Assembly (NCBI GenBank): GCA_016125555.1
Contig: WGLN01000004.1
Span: forward strand, 124,001 to 188,000
Length of the DNA: 64,000 nt
Direction: 5' to 3'
Origin: Porphyrobacter sp.
GTDB lineage: Bacteria; Pseudomonadota; Alphaproteobacteria; Sphingomonadales; Sphingomonadaceae
Part shown: positions 28,852 to 36,737 of the stretch, one piece after another
Position numbering within the stretch: the first letter of the stretch is position 1
How the letters are laid out: each line of letters opens with the position of its first letter
Program-made: the position numbers and the translations under genes
Notes under the pieces: model-generated
What the model was told of the DNA's origin: nothing
Seen by the model: only the letters and a program-made list of their open reading frames with translations
Database searches by the model: none

Positions 28852-29472
28852 TCAGACCGGGCCTCGCAGAAGCCCAATCACCTTCATCATTTCCGCCGCG
28901 CATAAGCCGTCCAGATACCAGTATTCATCCTCTAGCCGCTCATAGGTGCGGCGATGCATCCCCTTGGGGCGGCGGATCGGCATTTCCCAGCCTTGCGGGC
29001 ACCCCAGCTTCTTCTGGAGCCGGTATAGTCGCTCGAAGGCGGCATCGCGGGGCGTCACGCGCTGCGACTTGTAACCCAAGCGCCATGCGGTGCGGCTGGC
29101 GAAGGCCTCGGCACCGGGCGGCATGTAGAGCTTGCCGACGCGCTGCCCGTTGACGGGGCAATGCATCCACCAGCGTTTGCCGCCATAATGAGGCACGGTG
29201 TAGCTAAGCCGGATGCGCTGGGTGTAGTCGCGCGTTTCACTGCCTTCAGTGATTGAGTATTGCAGCACCAGCGCCGCGTGCTCGGGATCGAACATGTCGG
29301 AGGTGTAGCCGATGCGCCCCGCCGGTTCATCGCCGCGCGACCAGCTCAGCGTGCCGCCCCGGATCGCGCCGGGAAGGGCAAGCCCTTTGCGGATCATCCA
29401 CGCCAGATCGATGCGCCGGGATTCATCGGCAGTTGGCCTGCCGTAACGCTGTCCTGAACCGTAGCCGCCCAT
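28852..29472 (-). CDS. Conserved island protein, MGGYGSG family
   Basis: A 206-residue protein of unknown function. The N-terminus MGGYGSGQRYGRPTADESR is recalled from hypothetical proteins in mobile elements, with a middle W-rich GGKRWWMHCPVNGQRV segment and a C-terminal KGMHRRTYERLEDEYW. An in-frame ATG at 29526 follows a GAGGACT that overlaps the preceding stop and could instead start the protein, adding 18 residues; the MGGYGSG start was chosen from family memory. It is the third gene downstream of the restriction-modification gene and may be an accessory factor. Confidence 0.65.
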   Translation of the reverse strand: MGGYGSGQRYGRPTADESRRIDLAWMIRKGLALPGAIRGGTLSWSRGDEPAGRIGYTSDMFDPEHAALVLQYSITEGSETRDYTQRIRLSYTVPHYGGKRWWMHCPVNGQRVGKLYMPPGAEAFASRTAWRLGYKSQRVTPRDAAFERLYRLQKKLGCPQGWEMPIRRPKGMHRRTYERLEDEYWYLDGLCAAEMMKVIGLLRGPV

Positions 29473-29532
29473 GTAAGGTGTATTAGCATAACAATACAGA
29501 CTTTGGAATCCTGCAAGCAGCCCCATTAGTCC

Positions 29533-29913
29533 TCATCGCTGCCCCTTGGGGATACTCTCATCGCGGGGCAGTGTCAGGCGCTCGGCGTGCTTGGCCATCG
29601 GGCCATACGGCCTTGCGATCGGTTCGGGTAGGCGAGCGCCGATCGCCCTAGCCAGTTCCTTTTCGGTCTTCTTCCGTTTGGGCTTTGGAACCTTGTTCCA
29701 ATCCGCTTCGATCTTGGCCTTGGCCAATGCGGCGATTTCATCCTCCCGAAACCACCAGTGCTTTCCGGGCAGGTCGTCACGAGAAGCGAGTTCCCCCGCC
29801 CCCGCGCGCCGCATCAGTTCATCCTTGTTCAGGCCCGCCTTCTTCGCGGCCAGCGTGAGATAGAACCAAATACCGGTTTCATCCTGCCGAACCAGTTTGC
29901 CACCTGCCGCCAT
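29533..29913 (-). CDS. Small DNA-binding-like protein downstream of the restriction-modification gene
   Basis: A 126-residue basic protein. The N-terminal half (WFYLTLAAKKAGLNKDELMR...WWFREDEIAALAKA) looks like an excisionase/MerR-type winged helix, and the C-terminal half is Lys/Arg/Pro-rich and probably disordered. ATG 29913 overlaps the last base of the upstream TGA and has GGAGGAG seven bases before it, which makes translational coupling likely. A GTG one codon earlier lies too close to that SD. Role unknown: regulator, specificity or protective accessory of the R-M system are possibilities. Confidence 0.7.
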   Translation of the reverse strand: MAAGGKLVRQDETGIWFYLTLAAKKAGLNKDELMRRAGAGELASRDDLPGKHWWFREDEIAALAKAKIEADWNKVPKPKRKKTEKELARAIGARLPEPIARPYGPMAKHAERLTLPRDESIPKGQR

Positions 29914-32900
29914 CACGACTCCTCCAGTTCTGCGCCCAACGGCATTTCGATCCCGGCCATGATCCGGTCGGTTTCGGCCAGAATCTTGATGATCTTCTGG
30001 TAGTGCCGGATGTCATCCCAGCTTAGCGCGCGGCCCTTGCGGTCTTTGAGCCATTTCTGGGCGGGTTGGTATCCGCCGATCGGGAAGCCCCAGGACACGC
30101 TCGGCACGCCTTCGAAGTATTGCCCTTCATCGCCCTTGCCGTTGATGTAGACGCGCCCCGTGCCATCCGGCTGGGGTTCGAAGCGGGGCTTGTCCACCAC
30201 GCTGTCGCCCTCACCGTGGAAGGGGTAGGGCGCGGGGCCGATTGCGGCATCCTCCATCAGGTGCAGGCGGCGCAGCGCCTCGCCCTGTTCGCTGATGGTG
30301 CGGAACACTTGCGGCGAAGGCGGGAAGGGCACGCGGGGGAAATCGATCTTGAGGAATTCGGCGTAGGTTTCGCGGTAGGCGGGGCAGTGCAGCACGCCGT
30401 AGATGTAATCGAACACCTTCACCTCATCGGGACGTGCATCGCCGGTTGCGGCGCGGAACGCCCCGCTTTCGACCATGGCGCTATCGGGCGCAGGCGCTTT
30501 GCCGGTTAGGCCAGCCGCCGCGCGGATTTTGGCGTAGAGCTTGGGATCGAAGTTGACGCGGATCGACTGGTCTAGGTCTTGCTCATCGGGGTAGAGGAAT
30601 AATGGAGCCAGATAGTTGACCTCCTTAATGCTCAACGTGTGGTGAGTGATCGGAAGGTGATGAACGAATATGTCAGCGAAGGGTCGACCGCCCTCAATCG
30701 TGCGAGTGAACGAAACGGAGAGGTTCGGGCGATCCCGAACGTTCTGCATAAATTCGACGCGCCCCCAATCGACCATATCGGGGCGAGACAAGATCGCCCG
30801 CTGGTCGAAGGGGCGATAGTCGATACTCTTGAGGTCATCTTGCCAGCGTGACGCCTGAAGCGATTTCCGAGCCTCAGGAAGCTTCCAGCCCCGTGTGTCA
30901 CCGGGCGGATACTTGCCTCCTTTTGTGTTCCCGAAAAATAGGCTGCGCACCTCGCCGTCAGAGAGATTGGGGTCTGCAAACTTCGTGATGCGCTCACGCA
31001 ATTCTTCTTTTGTTTGACCGATCACCAGTCCGTCACGTGCAGTCACGATCCCCGCCACGTTTGACGAGAAGAATTCAGCTATGGAGAACCCGTCATCATA
31101 CGCAGCCAACGCGTCAAAATCTCTCGGCACGAAAGGGTATGACGGAGCCATGTGGGGCAGTGCAGCAGGCATCAGCGTTTTTGCGTCGCCTCCCCATAGC
31201 GCTTCATATTTGCCCTCGCGCGCGCCCCAAAGCTGTCCGTGGAAGACCTCCCCAAGAGCCTTTGGCTTCTTGTCCCTTCGCCGCTTCTTGACCCCGACGA
31301 TGATCGCAACGCCCTGCATGATGTCGAACACGTTGCGGTCGACCACACCCCTTGGCGCGACCTCCTGCTTTAGCGAATTGCCGTGCAGGTCGAGCACGTA
31401 AATCCGGTCAAAAGTGTTCATCAGGTGCCAACGCATCCCCCTAAAGGTGGGATTATCAAGGTATCCATGATTGGTGATGAATCCCAGCACGCCCTCGCCG
31501 TTCTTGGCGATCATGCTTTCGGCGAAGCGGATGAATTTGACGTAGTCATCTTGCAGCCAGTGCTTGCGCTCGCCGAAATGCACCCCGTCCACATACTTGT
31601 AATCTTCGATCAGGCCGGTGATCCACTCGCCGTTGTTCTGGCTGATACCGGAATAGGGGGGGTTGCCGATCACGCACATGATCGGGGTCTGGCGCTTGAT
31701 GTCGCTGGCCGCCTTGGCCTCATTGGCAATGGCACGGGACAGGCCGAACAGGGTTTGATCGACCCTCTCGCCTTCCTCCAGCGAGTTGGTGAGATACACC
31801 CCCAGCCGGGGCGGGTTGCCGCTTGGCTTGTAGCCCAGCCCGGTGAGAATCATGTCGAGCTTCATGTGACACATGGCATAGCTCGCCATCAGCAGCTCGA
31901 AGCCGTGGATGCGCGGGATGAGGTCGCGCTCCACATATTGCGACCACTGCCCCGGCGCGACGCCCTTCACCCGCTCGGCGACCAGCTTAACCACCTCGGC
32001 AAGGAAGGTGCCCGTGCCGGTCGCGGGATCGAGAATCTGGACGCGGTGCACCTCTTTCCGAATGGTCGCGGGCTTGCCGTTCTTGTCGGTCTGCCCCGTA
32101 TCCCAATCGATCGAGATGCGGCTGGTATCGGCCAAGCCATCGGCCAGCCCGAATTCGGTTTTCAGCACCTCGTCCACCGCGCGCACGATGAAATTCACCA
32201 CGGGTTCGGGCGTATACCAGACCCCCCGCGCCTTGCGCTTGGCGGGGTTATACTCGGCCAGGAAGTCCTCATAGAAGTGCAGGAAGGGGTCTTGCCGCTT
32301 TGTCACCTTGCCGAAGTGGCGCAGCACTTTGTCCATGTCGGTTGCAAGGAACACGGCGCATAGATCGTCCACCACACGGCGCAGGCGATCGTCCAAATTC
32401 GGCCCCGCGATGTAGATGAACAATTCGCGCAGGAAGGGGTTCGACTTGGGCAGAAGCTCCAACGCCTCGGCACGGTTGAAAGTCTTGGGCGTTTCATCAT
32501 GCAGGCGGGCCGCAAACAGGCCATAGGCGATGGTTTCGGCGTAGATGTCGGCGAATTCCTCCACTGTGATGTCGTGGATGAGATTGGCCTTGAACGCCTC
32601 ATACTGGCCGATCAGGTCGGTTGCCGGTTCATCCGCATCCTTGGCCTTCATGTCGGCGACAAGGGCGTTGCCCATGATGTCCTTTATCAGCGCCGCCTTG
32701 CCCGCCATCAGCTCGGCCAGCCGCTTGGATGAGGTGACGCTGAGTGGGGTGACATGGGCGAATTCGGCCAGCCGCGTTTGCAGCGTTGCGAAGGCATCGG
32801 GCTTGGCGGGAAGGTTGGGTGCGAGGTCGGCGATCGACACGAATGTTACGTGCTCACCATCGCGGATGAATTCGAAATCTAACCCGTTTGTGTAGATCAG

Positions 32901-33197
32901 GTTGGGCAGACCTTTGCGATAGCGCTCTTTCTGGGCCTTGCTGTAGTCGCCGGTGGCGAATTTCCGGATGTCCTTGCCAATGTCCTTGGCTTCGCACCAG
33001 CCGATCGCCACATCCCCGCGCTGAAACACGAAATCGGGCGCGCCCACATCCACGGTGCGGCGGGGTTCATTGATAACGGTAAGGGCGGGATCGATCGACT
33101 TGAACAGGCGCTCCAGTGCGGGGCGGAAGCTGTGTTCGGTCGTCTGTCCGCTGGCATGGAGCTTGCGGATTTCTTCTAGGTAGCCGGTGATGTCCAT
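29913..33197 (-). CDS. Single-chain restriction-modification enzyme (type IIG / ISP-like, no helicase)
   Basis: A 1094-residue fused enzyme. The N-terminus has a PD-(D/E)xK nuclease: PDFVF with Asp55 and WCEAKD with Glu69 and Lys71. The central region is an adenine methyltransferase with LDPATGTGTFLAE (SAM motif I, residues 388-400) and IGNPPYSG (motif IV, residues 509-516). The C-terminal ~500 residues match the specificity domain of ISP enzymes. The DEAD-type helicase present in classical ISP enzymes such as LlaGI is absent, so cleavage should be near the site and not need translocation. It lies in a mobile island, as expected of phage defence. Confidence 0.86.
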   Translation of the reverse strand: MDITGYLEEIRKLHASGQTTEHSFRPALERLFKSIDPALTVINEPRRTVDVGAPDFVFQRGDVAIGWCEAKDIGKDIRKFATGDYSKAQKERYRKGLPNLIYTNGLDFEFIRDGEHVTFVSIADLAPNLPAKPDAFATLQTRLAEFAHVTPLSVTSSKRLAELMAGKAALIKDIMGNALVADMKAKDADEPATDLIGQYEAFKANLIHDITVEEFADIYAETIAYGLFAARLHDETPKTFNRAEALELLPKSNPFLRELFIYIAGPNLDDRLRRVVDDLCAVFLATDMDKVLRHFGKVTKRQDPFLHFYEDFLAEYNPAKRKARGVWYTPEPVVNFIVRAVDEVLKTEFGLADGLADTSRISIDWDTGQTDKNGKPATIRKEVHRVQILDPATGTGTFLAEVVKLVAERVKGVAPGQWSQYVERDLIPRIHGFELLMASYAMCHMKLDMILTGLGYKPSGNPPRLGVYLTNSLEEGERVDQTLFGLSRAIANEAKAASDIKRQTPIMCVIGNPPYSGISQNNGEWITGLIEDYKYVDGVHFGERKHWLQDDYVKFIRFAESMIAKNGEGVLGFITNHGYLDNPTFRGMRWHLMNTFDRIYVLDLHGNSLKQEVAPRGVVDRNVFDIMQGVAIIVGVKKRRRDKKPKALGEVFHGQLWGAREGKYEALWGGDAKTLMPAALPHMAPSYPFVPRDFDALAAYDDGFSIAEFFSSNVAGIVTARDGLVIGQTKEELRERITKFADPNLSDGEVRSLFFGNTKGGKYPPGDTRGWKLPEARKSLQASRWQDDLKSIDYRPFDQRAILSRPDMVDWGRVEFMQNVRDRPNLSVSFTRTIEGGRPFADIFVHHLPITHHTLSIKEVNYLAPLFLYPDEQDLDQSIRVNFDPKLYAKIRAAAGLTGKAPAPDSAMVESGAFRAATGDARPDEVKVFDYIYGVLHCPAYRETYAEFLKIDFPRVPFPPSPQVFRTISEQGEALRRLHLMEDAAIGPAPYPFHGEGDSVVDKPRFEPQPDGTGRVYINGKGDEGQYFEGVPSVSWGFPIGGYQPAQKWLKDRKGRALSWDDIRHYQKIIKILAETDRIMAGIEMPLGAELEES

Positions 33198-33534
33198 GTG
33201 CGCCCCTCAAATGCGAGCGGCACGCTAACGCGACCCGAACACCTCGCCAAGATTTTCCTAGATCATTAGGCAAGTTGCCGTTTTCGGCACGTCGGGAAAC
33301 AGCCGGGGACGCCGCCTCGCGCGCGCCCGCGCGGGGAAACTCCTGCATTAGCGTTCATGTCCCAGATCGCAGCCGGTTTACGCTATCCTGCTTTCAGGAA
33401 ATCGCCGCCCCCCTCTGGTTTGGGCGGTTGCACCCTTGCCCACATCGCTTCGCGGAATTGCGCCACGCTGCTGGGGGCGGCGAGGCGCAAAGCCGCTTCG
33501 CGCCATGCCCTCCATCGGCAACACCCAAGCCGCT
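33198..33534. other. Gene-free 337-bp stretch
   Basis: No convincing protein is visible on either strand. The segment nearest the R-M gene is relatively AT-rich (TTTTCCTAGATCATTAGG around 33250) and could hold its promoter. The rest is GC-rich with short inverted repeats near 33280-33340. As it lies between the putative HUH protein and the R-M gene, it could also hold an origin, but no nick-site signature was recognised. Confidence 0.4.
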
Positions 33535-34146
33535 CTAACGGCGCTGCCAGACCCCTGCCCTCTTGCCGATCACGCGGGTAAGCTGGCCCCATGGCTTGTC
33601 GCCATAGCCACGTAGCCCCAGGTCGTATTCTAGGGGCGCTGGAGCGCATTTCAGCATGTATTGGAGCCGTCCCAGCAGCGCGGCCTCATATCGCCTAGGA
33701 TTGGCCTGTGAAGCGCTTGCACCGGCTATCCGTTTCGATTTGACTGCCCTATGCACATAGCCGCCCCCAAGGATTGCTTTCACCCAGCGCCGGGGCATGG
33801 GCCGGAACAGCTCATCCAGCTCGGGCGGGACGTGCAGCAGGATGTGGGCGTGCTGGCCAAACGTATCGCCGTTTTCCTGCACCCACACCCAAGGCATCGG
33901 GTGCCCATGGTGCCGCATCCATTCGCTTGCCCTGCCGATGAATTGGCCGGTCGCCCAAACTGCCCTGTCGGCATCGATCCCGGCCAAACCCCAAGCCAAG
34001 GTGATGAAGCGGGATAGCGGCTGGCCCGCCTCCCATGCGTCATAGCTGCGATCGATGAGCTTGCGGCATTGGCGCTCATCGAGCTGGTAAGTTACGCGGT
34101 CGCGGCGGTTGCGCGCCCCGCCCCGCTTCAGCCGTGCAGGCGGCAT
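33535..34146 (-). CDS. Putative HUH-type replication protein of the island
   Basis: A 203-residue basic protein. Three segments match the order of rolling-circle Rep motifs: FITLAW (residues 48-53), QHAHILLHVP with the His-x-His pair H99 and H101, and QYMLK with Tyr163 and Lys166. In such proteins the histidines bind a divalent metal and the tyrosine nicks DNA. The match is weak and rests on motif order, so it could be an unrelated island protein. No catalytic activity can be claimed. Its position near the integrase fits replication or mobilisation of an excised element. Confidence 0.5.
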   Translation of the reverse strand: MPPARLKRGGARNRRDRVTYQLDERQCRKLIDRSYDAWEAGQPLSRFITLAWGLAGIDADRAVWATGQFIGRASEWMRHHGHPMPWVWVQENGDTFGQHAHILLHVPPELDELFRPMPRRWVKAILGGGYVHRAVKSKRIAGASASQANPRRYEAALLGRLQYMLKCAPAPLEYDLGLRGYGDKPWGQLTRVIGKRAGVWQRR

Positions 34147-34484
34147 GAAAACTGCCCCTATAATAGGCGAAGATAGGCCACCTCTGCCGAACAGCTTGAT
34201 TTCGCTATCAAAGCGCCCTCTGCGGCTGGCACGACCAGGGACAATTCGCCTGAAGTTTCAAAGGAACGACCGGGCACAATGGCGCACCAGCCGCGCGCAG
34301 GCTTGCGGGGCGACCGGATCGAGAATCCAGCCGCCCCGGCCTTTGGGAGCCTTGCCCGAATTGGGTATAGACGCCCGGTTTATCCTCTGGCAGAAACGCG
34401 GCATCCAAAGAGGAGGACATCTGAGGATGCGAGCGCTGATGAGGTTTCCAGCCTTATCGGCGCTCTTGCTTTTCTGCCGCCGGA
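34147..34484. other. Stretch between AlpA-like and HUH-like genes, no confident gene
   Basis: Short open frames on the minus strand (34208-34420, 34258-34488) have no recognisable family and would need a TTG or unusual start. The segment GGGCAAGGCTCCCAAAGG and following codons could be a decayed gene. A small frameshifted remnant of an element protein is possible. No promoter or repeat stands out. Confidence 0.4.
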
Positions 34485-34667
34485 TCAATCATTCGCGGCG
34501 TCATCCACCAGCGATTGATACCAACGCTCGGCATCCTCACGCCGGATGCGGGTTGCGCGCCCGATCTTTACGTGGGGCACTTCACCCCTGTCGCGCAGTC
34601 GGTAAGCGGTGGAACGGCTCACGCCGTATTCCTCGCAGAAGAAGGTCACAGTAATAAGTGCTGCCAT
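34485..34667 (-). CDS. AlpA-type phage/island transcriptional regulator
   Basis: A 60-residue winged-helix protein with FFCEEYGVSRSTAYRLRDRG (helix-turn-helix) followed by EVPHVKIGRATRIRREDAERW, typical of AlpA/excisionase proteins that act on integrase expression and excision. It lies between the integrase and the HUH-like gene on the same strand, the common position in P4-type islands. Confidence 0.85.
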   Translation of the reverse strand: MAALITVTFFCEEYGVSRSTAYRLRDRGEVPHVKIGRATRIRREDAERWYQSLVDDAAND

Positions 34668-34988
34668 CTATTCGTCCTTGTTGAGGTTAGCCGCATCGGA
34701 ATGCCCGCTACGGCAGTCGCCAAAGGAATCGCAGACGACATCTGGAATCCTTTAGAAACCGCAGGGATTGTGCGGCGCTATGGCACTTCCGGCAAGAGGG
34801 TGGCTGCCCATTTGTTCCAACTGATTAACCCCTAAGTCACCATCTCAAACTGGCGAGCAGGCGCGTAACATACTGAAATAGGGAGATTATTGGCAGGCCG
34901 CGGTCATCACGCACTCTTGGCAAGCTCCAAATTGAATCTGTGAAGAAAAACCGGGTGATTGACTCACGTGAATCGGATCGTGCAACTA
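34668..34988. other. AT-rich intergenic region between integrase and AlpA-like regulator
   Basis: Clearly AT-richer than the surrounding chromosome, with no confident gene. A plus-strand frame through 34515-34835 is mostly antisense to the AlpA-like gene. Since both neighbours are on the minus strand and the regulator reads away from this region, its promoter is expected here, perhaps with AlpA operator sites. No exact motif is assigned. Confidence 0.4.
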
Positions 34989-36215
34989 TTATTCACTTGC
35001 GGCGCGACTGAACGGCACAATCTCGCCGCCCGCCTTCACCTTGTCGAGATAGTCGCTCCACCACTGCATCATCTTTACGCGCTCATCCCAATGCTGCCCG
35101 CGCGCATAAACGCCCCGCACCGCATCGCTATGCCCATGGGCAAGTGCCCGTTCAATCGCATCGGCGTGCCATAGCCCGCTTTCGTTCAGCAGGGTGGAAG
35201 CGGTGGAGCGCAGGCCGTGGGCGCACACTTCATCCTGCCCAAACCCCATCCGCCGATAGGCCCCGTTCATGGTGTTCTCGCTTATCGGTCGCAGGTGCGA
35301 GCGCTGGCCGGGGAACATCAGTTCGAAACCCCCGGAATGGGCCTCCAGATCGCGCAGAAGAGCGATCGCCTGCCGAGACAGGGGCACGCTATGGGGGCGG
35401 CGCAGCTTCGTTCGATTGGCGGGGACAGTCCAAGTGCTGCCCTCCCAATCAATTTCCTCCCAGCGCCCGTGTCGCAATTCGCCGGGGCGCAGGAACACAT
35501 GGGGCGCTAGCTGTAGGGCGATCTTCACGATCGGCCCGCCCGTGTATTCATCCACTGCCCGCAGAAACTCCCCCAAGGGCGCAGCTTGAAGAATTGCCGC
35601 CCGGTGCTGCACTTCGGGCGGGGTAAGCGCACCGGCCAGCAGGCGAGCGGGATCATTCTCGCATCGGGCAGTCGCCACACCATGACGGAAAACCCGGCTG
35701 GCAAGGCTGCGGGTGCGGTTCGCCGTTTCGTGGTGCCCGCGCTTTTCGATCTTCTTGAGACTAGCCAGCAGTTCGGCGGGCTTGATTTCGGCGATCGGGC
35801 GGTTGCCGATATCCGCCTCCAGGTGGGAGAGATACCAGCGCGCTTTGTCGATCGTCGATTGAGCTTTGCGACCCGCCACCAGCTTTGTCTGGATGAAATC
35901 ATCGGCAACAGATTTGAATGTATGCCCAGCGCCGACACGCCGTTCGATCTTGGCCATCTTGCGATCGTGAAGCGGATCGCGCCCAGCTTTGATTTCCGCC
36001 CGCGCCTCATCGCGTGCCGTTCGGGCATCGGCCAAGCTCACATCGGGATAGCTACCCAGCCCGAGCCGCTTTTCCCTGCCGTCGATCCGATACTTGAGAA
36101 ACCACAGCTTCGAGCCGTTGGGGCGAACCTCAAGATACATCCCCAGCCCGTCCGGCTTGCGATAGAGCTTATCGGTTGGCCGGAAGCTCTTAATTTCCAT
36201 GGCGTTAAGCGGCAT
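34989..36215 (-). CDS. P4-type tyrosine integrase
   Basis: A 408-residue site-specific recombinase that integrates and excises the island. It begins MPLNAMEIKSFRPTDK, close to the usual P4-integrase start (xAL-TDxxxKxxKP), followed by GKYR-type SDKLxLYL-like DGLGMYLEVRPNGSK. The catalytic C-terminal domain shows LRPGELRHGRWEEID (first Arg), HGLRSTASTLLNE (His-x-x-Arg) and the AHGHSDAVRGVYARGQHW region ending in the Tyr nucleophile. ATG 36215 was chosen over in-frame codons to 36350 that lie within arm-type repeats. The gene ends towards the island interior and its start faces the tRNA. Confidence 0.93.
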   Translation of the reverse strand: MPLNAMEIKSFRPTDKLYRKPDGLGMYLEVRPNGSKLWFLKYRIDGREKRLGLGSYPDVSLADARTARDEARAEIKAGRDPLHDRKMAKIERRVGAGHTFKSVADDFIQTKLVAGRKAQSTIDKARWYLSHLEADIGNRPIAEIKPAELLASLKKIEKRGHHETANRTRSLASRVFRHGVATARCENDPARLLAGALTPPEVQHRAAILQAAPLGEFLRAVDEYTGGPIVKIALQLAPHVFLRPGELRHGRWEEIDWEGSTWTVPANRTKLRRPHSVPLSRQAIALLRDLEAHSGGFELMFPGQRSHLRPISENTMNGAYRRMGFGQDEVCAHGLRSTASTLLNESGLWHADAIERALAHGHSDAVRGVYARGQHWDERVKMMQWWSDYLDKVKAGGEIVPFSRAASE

Positions 36216-36244
36216 TTGAGGGCACCAGCTCCTGTCCTTGCGGC

Positions 36245-36339
36245 GAGTGCCCCAGAAGTGCCCCCAGATTCCGTGAATTTTGGGGGCACCAGCAGGAACA
36301 ACAAGCGCCGTTGAGAGCCGATGTATCCCCCAAAAGTGG
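36245..36339. repeat. Right integrase arm-type repeats and inverted copies
   Basis: GAGTGCCCC-AG and AAGTGCCCCCAG are adjacent (36245-36267), followed by an inverted copy TTTTGGGGGCACC (36279-36291). A further TATCCCCCAAAAGTGG (36325-36340) repeats the joined form of the left end. These sites lie between the integrase start and the tRNA and are likely integrase arm-binding sites, which may also help autoregulate the integrase. Confidence 0.6.
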
Positions 36340-36361
36340 CGGAATTTCAAGACTTCCAGCG

Positions 36362-36401
36362 ATGTCAGGAAACAGGTGGGTGGTGCCGCTTACAGGACTC
36401 G
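36362..36401. repeat. Right attachment-site repeat, overlapping tRNA-Thr 3' end
   Basis: Contains the tRNA acceptor end (GGTGCCGCTTACAGGACTCG read on the plus strand) and about 20 flanking bases. It aligns with 28709-28747 at roughly 31 of 40 positions. The tRNA remains intact here, as usual when an element brings in or preserves the 3' end. Confidence 0.7.
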
Positions 36402-36456
36402 AACCTGTGGCCCCATCATTACGAATGATGTGCTCTACCAACTGAGCTAAAGCGGC
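36381..36456 (-). tRNA. tRNA-Thr (anticodon CGT)
   Basis: A 76-base cloverleaf including an encoded CCA. The acceptor 5' strand GCCGCTT pairs with AAGCGGC. D-arm GCTC...GAGC, anticodon loop TTCGTAA with anticodon CGT, and T-loop GGTTCGAGTCC are all present. It decodes ACG. Its 3' end is the integration target of the neighbouring island. Confidence 0.97.
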
Positions 36457-36509
36457 ACGCCCCTTGATTGCGGCATAGCCGATGCGGCGATGCGCGCAAT
36501 CGCAAAAGG

Positions 36510-36583
36510 TGGAGGCCCGAGCCGGAATCGAACCGGCGTATACGGATTTGCAGTCCGCTGCGTCACCACCCCGCCATCGGGCC
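36510..36583 (-). tRNA. tRNA-Cys (anticodon GCA)
   Basis: A 74-base cloverleaf with CCA encoded. The acceptor is GGCCCGA/TCGGGCC, the anticodon loop is CTGCAAA with anticodon GCA, and the T-arm contains GGTTCGATTCC. It lies 53 bases upstream of tRNA-Thr on the same strand, so both may be cotranscribed. Confidence 0.97.
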
Positions 36584-36737
36584 GAGCCATCCGGGGCACG
36601 AAGCCCCGGACGCGAGCGCGCGCACTAGCGATTCGCCGGGCGCTTGGCAATCGCGGATCGCCCAGGGCGCTTGTGCCGCGCGCCTGACGCAACGTCACTC
36701 TGGACCGCGGCGCAATCGCGCGGCAAAGCACGCCGCC

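Larger units (their letters stand above)
28709..36401. mobile_element. Integrative genomic island in tRNA-Thr
   Basis: A 7.7-kb island carrying a P4-type integrase, an AlpA-like regulator, a possible HUH protein, a restriction-modification enzyme and two small genes, all on the minus strand. It is bounded by imperfect direct repeats (28709-28747 and 36362-36401). The right copy overlaps the 3' end of tRNA-Thr, the standard target of this integrase class. Repeated AAGTGCCCC-type sites lie just inside both ends. Base composition is visibly more AT-rich inside, for instance 30600-31500 and 34700-34980. The left copy has diverged, so the island is probably old. Confidence 0.85.

Noticed and set aside
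34208..34488. Two short minus-strand frames downstream of the AlpA-like gene
   Set aside because: No family resemblance and weak starts; kept only as a possible gene remnant.
34515..34835. Plus-strand frame of 106 codons near the AlpA-like gene
   Set aside because: Half lies antisense to the AlpA-like gene, and the rest has no motif or SD.
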